Positions 63,778 to 64,000 of a stretch of 64,000 nt of DNA are shown in pieces (the stretch's first letter is position 1; each line of letters begins with the position of its first letter). The notes under the pieces are model-generated. The model had not been told where the DNA came from. It ran no database searches and saw only the letters and a list, made by a program, of their open reading frames with translations. Origin of the DNA: Virgibacillus ihumii (GTDB lineage: Bacteria; Bacillota; Bacilli; Bacillales; Amphibacillaceae); assembly GCF_902726655.1 (NCBI RefSeq), contig NZ_CACVAN010000001.1, positions 2,852,001-2,916,000 of the forward strand, given 5' to 3'. Both the position numbers and the translations under genes were made by a program.

Positions 63778-64000
63778 TTAAGCGGAATGCCGGCCTCTCA
63801 ACGTCCAAATCTGGTATAACATTGCCAACGATGAAAATATCGTTAAATATGTTAATGAGATCCAACCTATCATTAAATAGGGATGGATAGCCGTTTGAAC
63901 TGCAGAGCTTGTTAAATAATCTCTGAATTGAAAACACAGGAAAGTGACGATCATAACAAAAATGATGCTTATTAATAATCCTTGTATAAGTTTGCTGCTT
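63778..64000 (-). CDS. C-terminal end of a membrane protein (partial)
   Basis: A minus-strand frame is open from the window edge to TAA at 63778-63780, giving at least 73 residues with two strongly hydrophobic segments (L-I-Q-G-L-L-I-S-I-I-F-V-M-I-V-T-F-L and Y-L-M-I-G-W-I-S-L-T-Y-L-T-I-F) and a short basic tail ending L-R-G-R-H-S-A. The start is outside the window. The family cannot be named from this part; placement before gtaB suggests envelope polysaccharide work. Confidence 0.6.
   Translation of the reverse strand, partial: SSKLIQGLLISIIFVMIVTFLCFQFRDYLTSSAVQTAIHPYLMIGWISLTYLTIFSSLAMLYQIWTLRGRHSA

Overview
The window is a stretch of low-GC Firmicutes chromosome. The gene order (gltX-cysE-cysS, sigH, rpmG-secE-nusG, L11/L1, L10/L12, rpoBC, str, S10-spc-alpha, ecf, truA, rplM-rpsI, cwlD-salA-gerD-kbaA-pdaB, an rRNA operon) is the origin-proximal arrangement of Bacillus. 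Sporulation and germination genes (sigH, cwlD, gerD, kbaA, pdaB), TTG/GTG starts with strong Shine-Dalgarno sequences, a Bacilli L10 leader, an S-box and a T-box all point to an endospore-forming member of the Bacillaceae. Protein and 16S sequence look closest to the Virgibacillus/Oceanobacillus/Lentibacillus group; that placement is an inference from memory, not a search.

Layout: 1-5362 holds the end of gltX, a T-box-controlled cysE-cysS-mrnC-rlmB-rae1 run, sigH and rpmG. 5395-9035 is secE-nusG and the L11/L1 and L10/L12 operons with their RNA leaders. 9124-17560 is a small methyltransferase and rpoB-rpoC, with a 580-base rpoB leader. 17693-22412 is the str operon (L7Ae-like protein, S12, S7, EF-G, EF-Tu). 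22963-37318 is the S10-spc-alpha supercluster with secY, adk, infA and rpoA; map, usually next to adk, is absent. 37726-43713 is the ECF transporter module, truA, a POT peptide transporter and L13-S9. 44004-48493 is an accessory block: Eis-like acetyltransferase, a membrane protein paired with a HlyD-like adaptor, and three DUF948 proteins. 48632-52923 is the sporulation block with recognisable SigE- and SigG-type promoters. 53408-59596 is a small conserved gene, a complete 16S-Ile-Ala-23S-5S operon and tRNA-Asn/tRNA-Thr. 59763-64000 holds a phage-type HTH gene, an S-box upstream of an FMN reductase and LLM monooxygenase, gtaB, and the end of a membrane protein gene.

Most of the window is ordinary housekeeping DNA. 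The unusual signal is between genes: three arrays of short direct repeats, all with a 20-22 bp period, each just past the terminator of a translation operon (tuf, rplQ, rpsI); a 60-base element present in two copies whose predicted hairpin shows compensatory changes; a 181-base structured repeat that separates an S-box from the genes it probably controls; a hairpin placed between the Shine-Dalgarno sequence and start codon of nusG; a promoter between 23S and 5S; and an rpoB leader with serial terminator-like hairpins.
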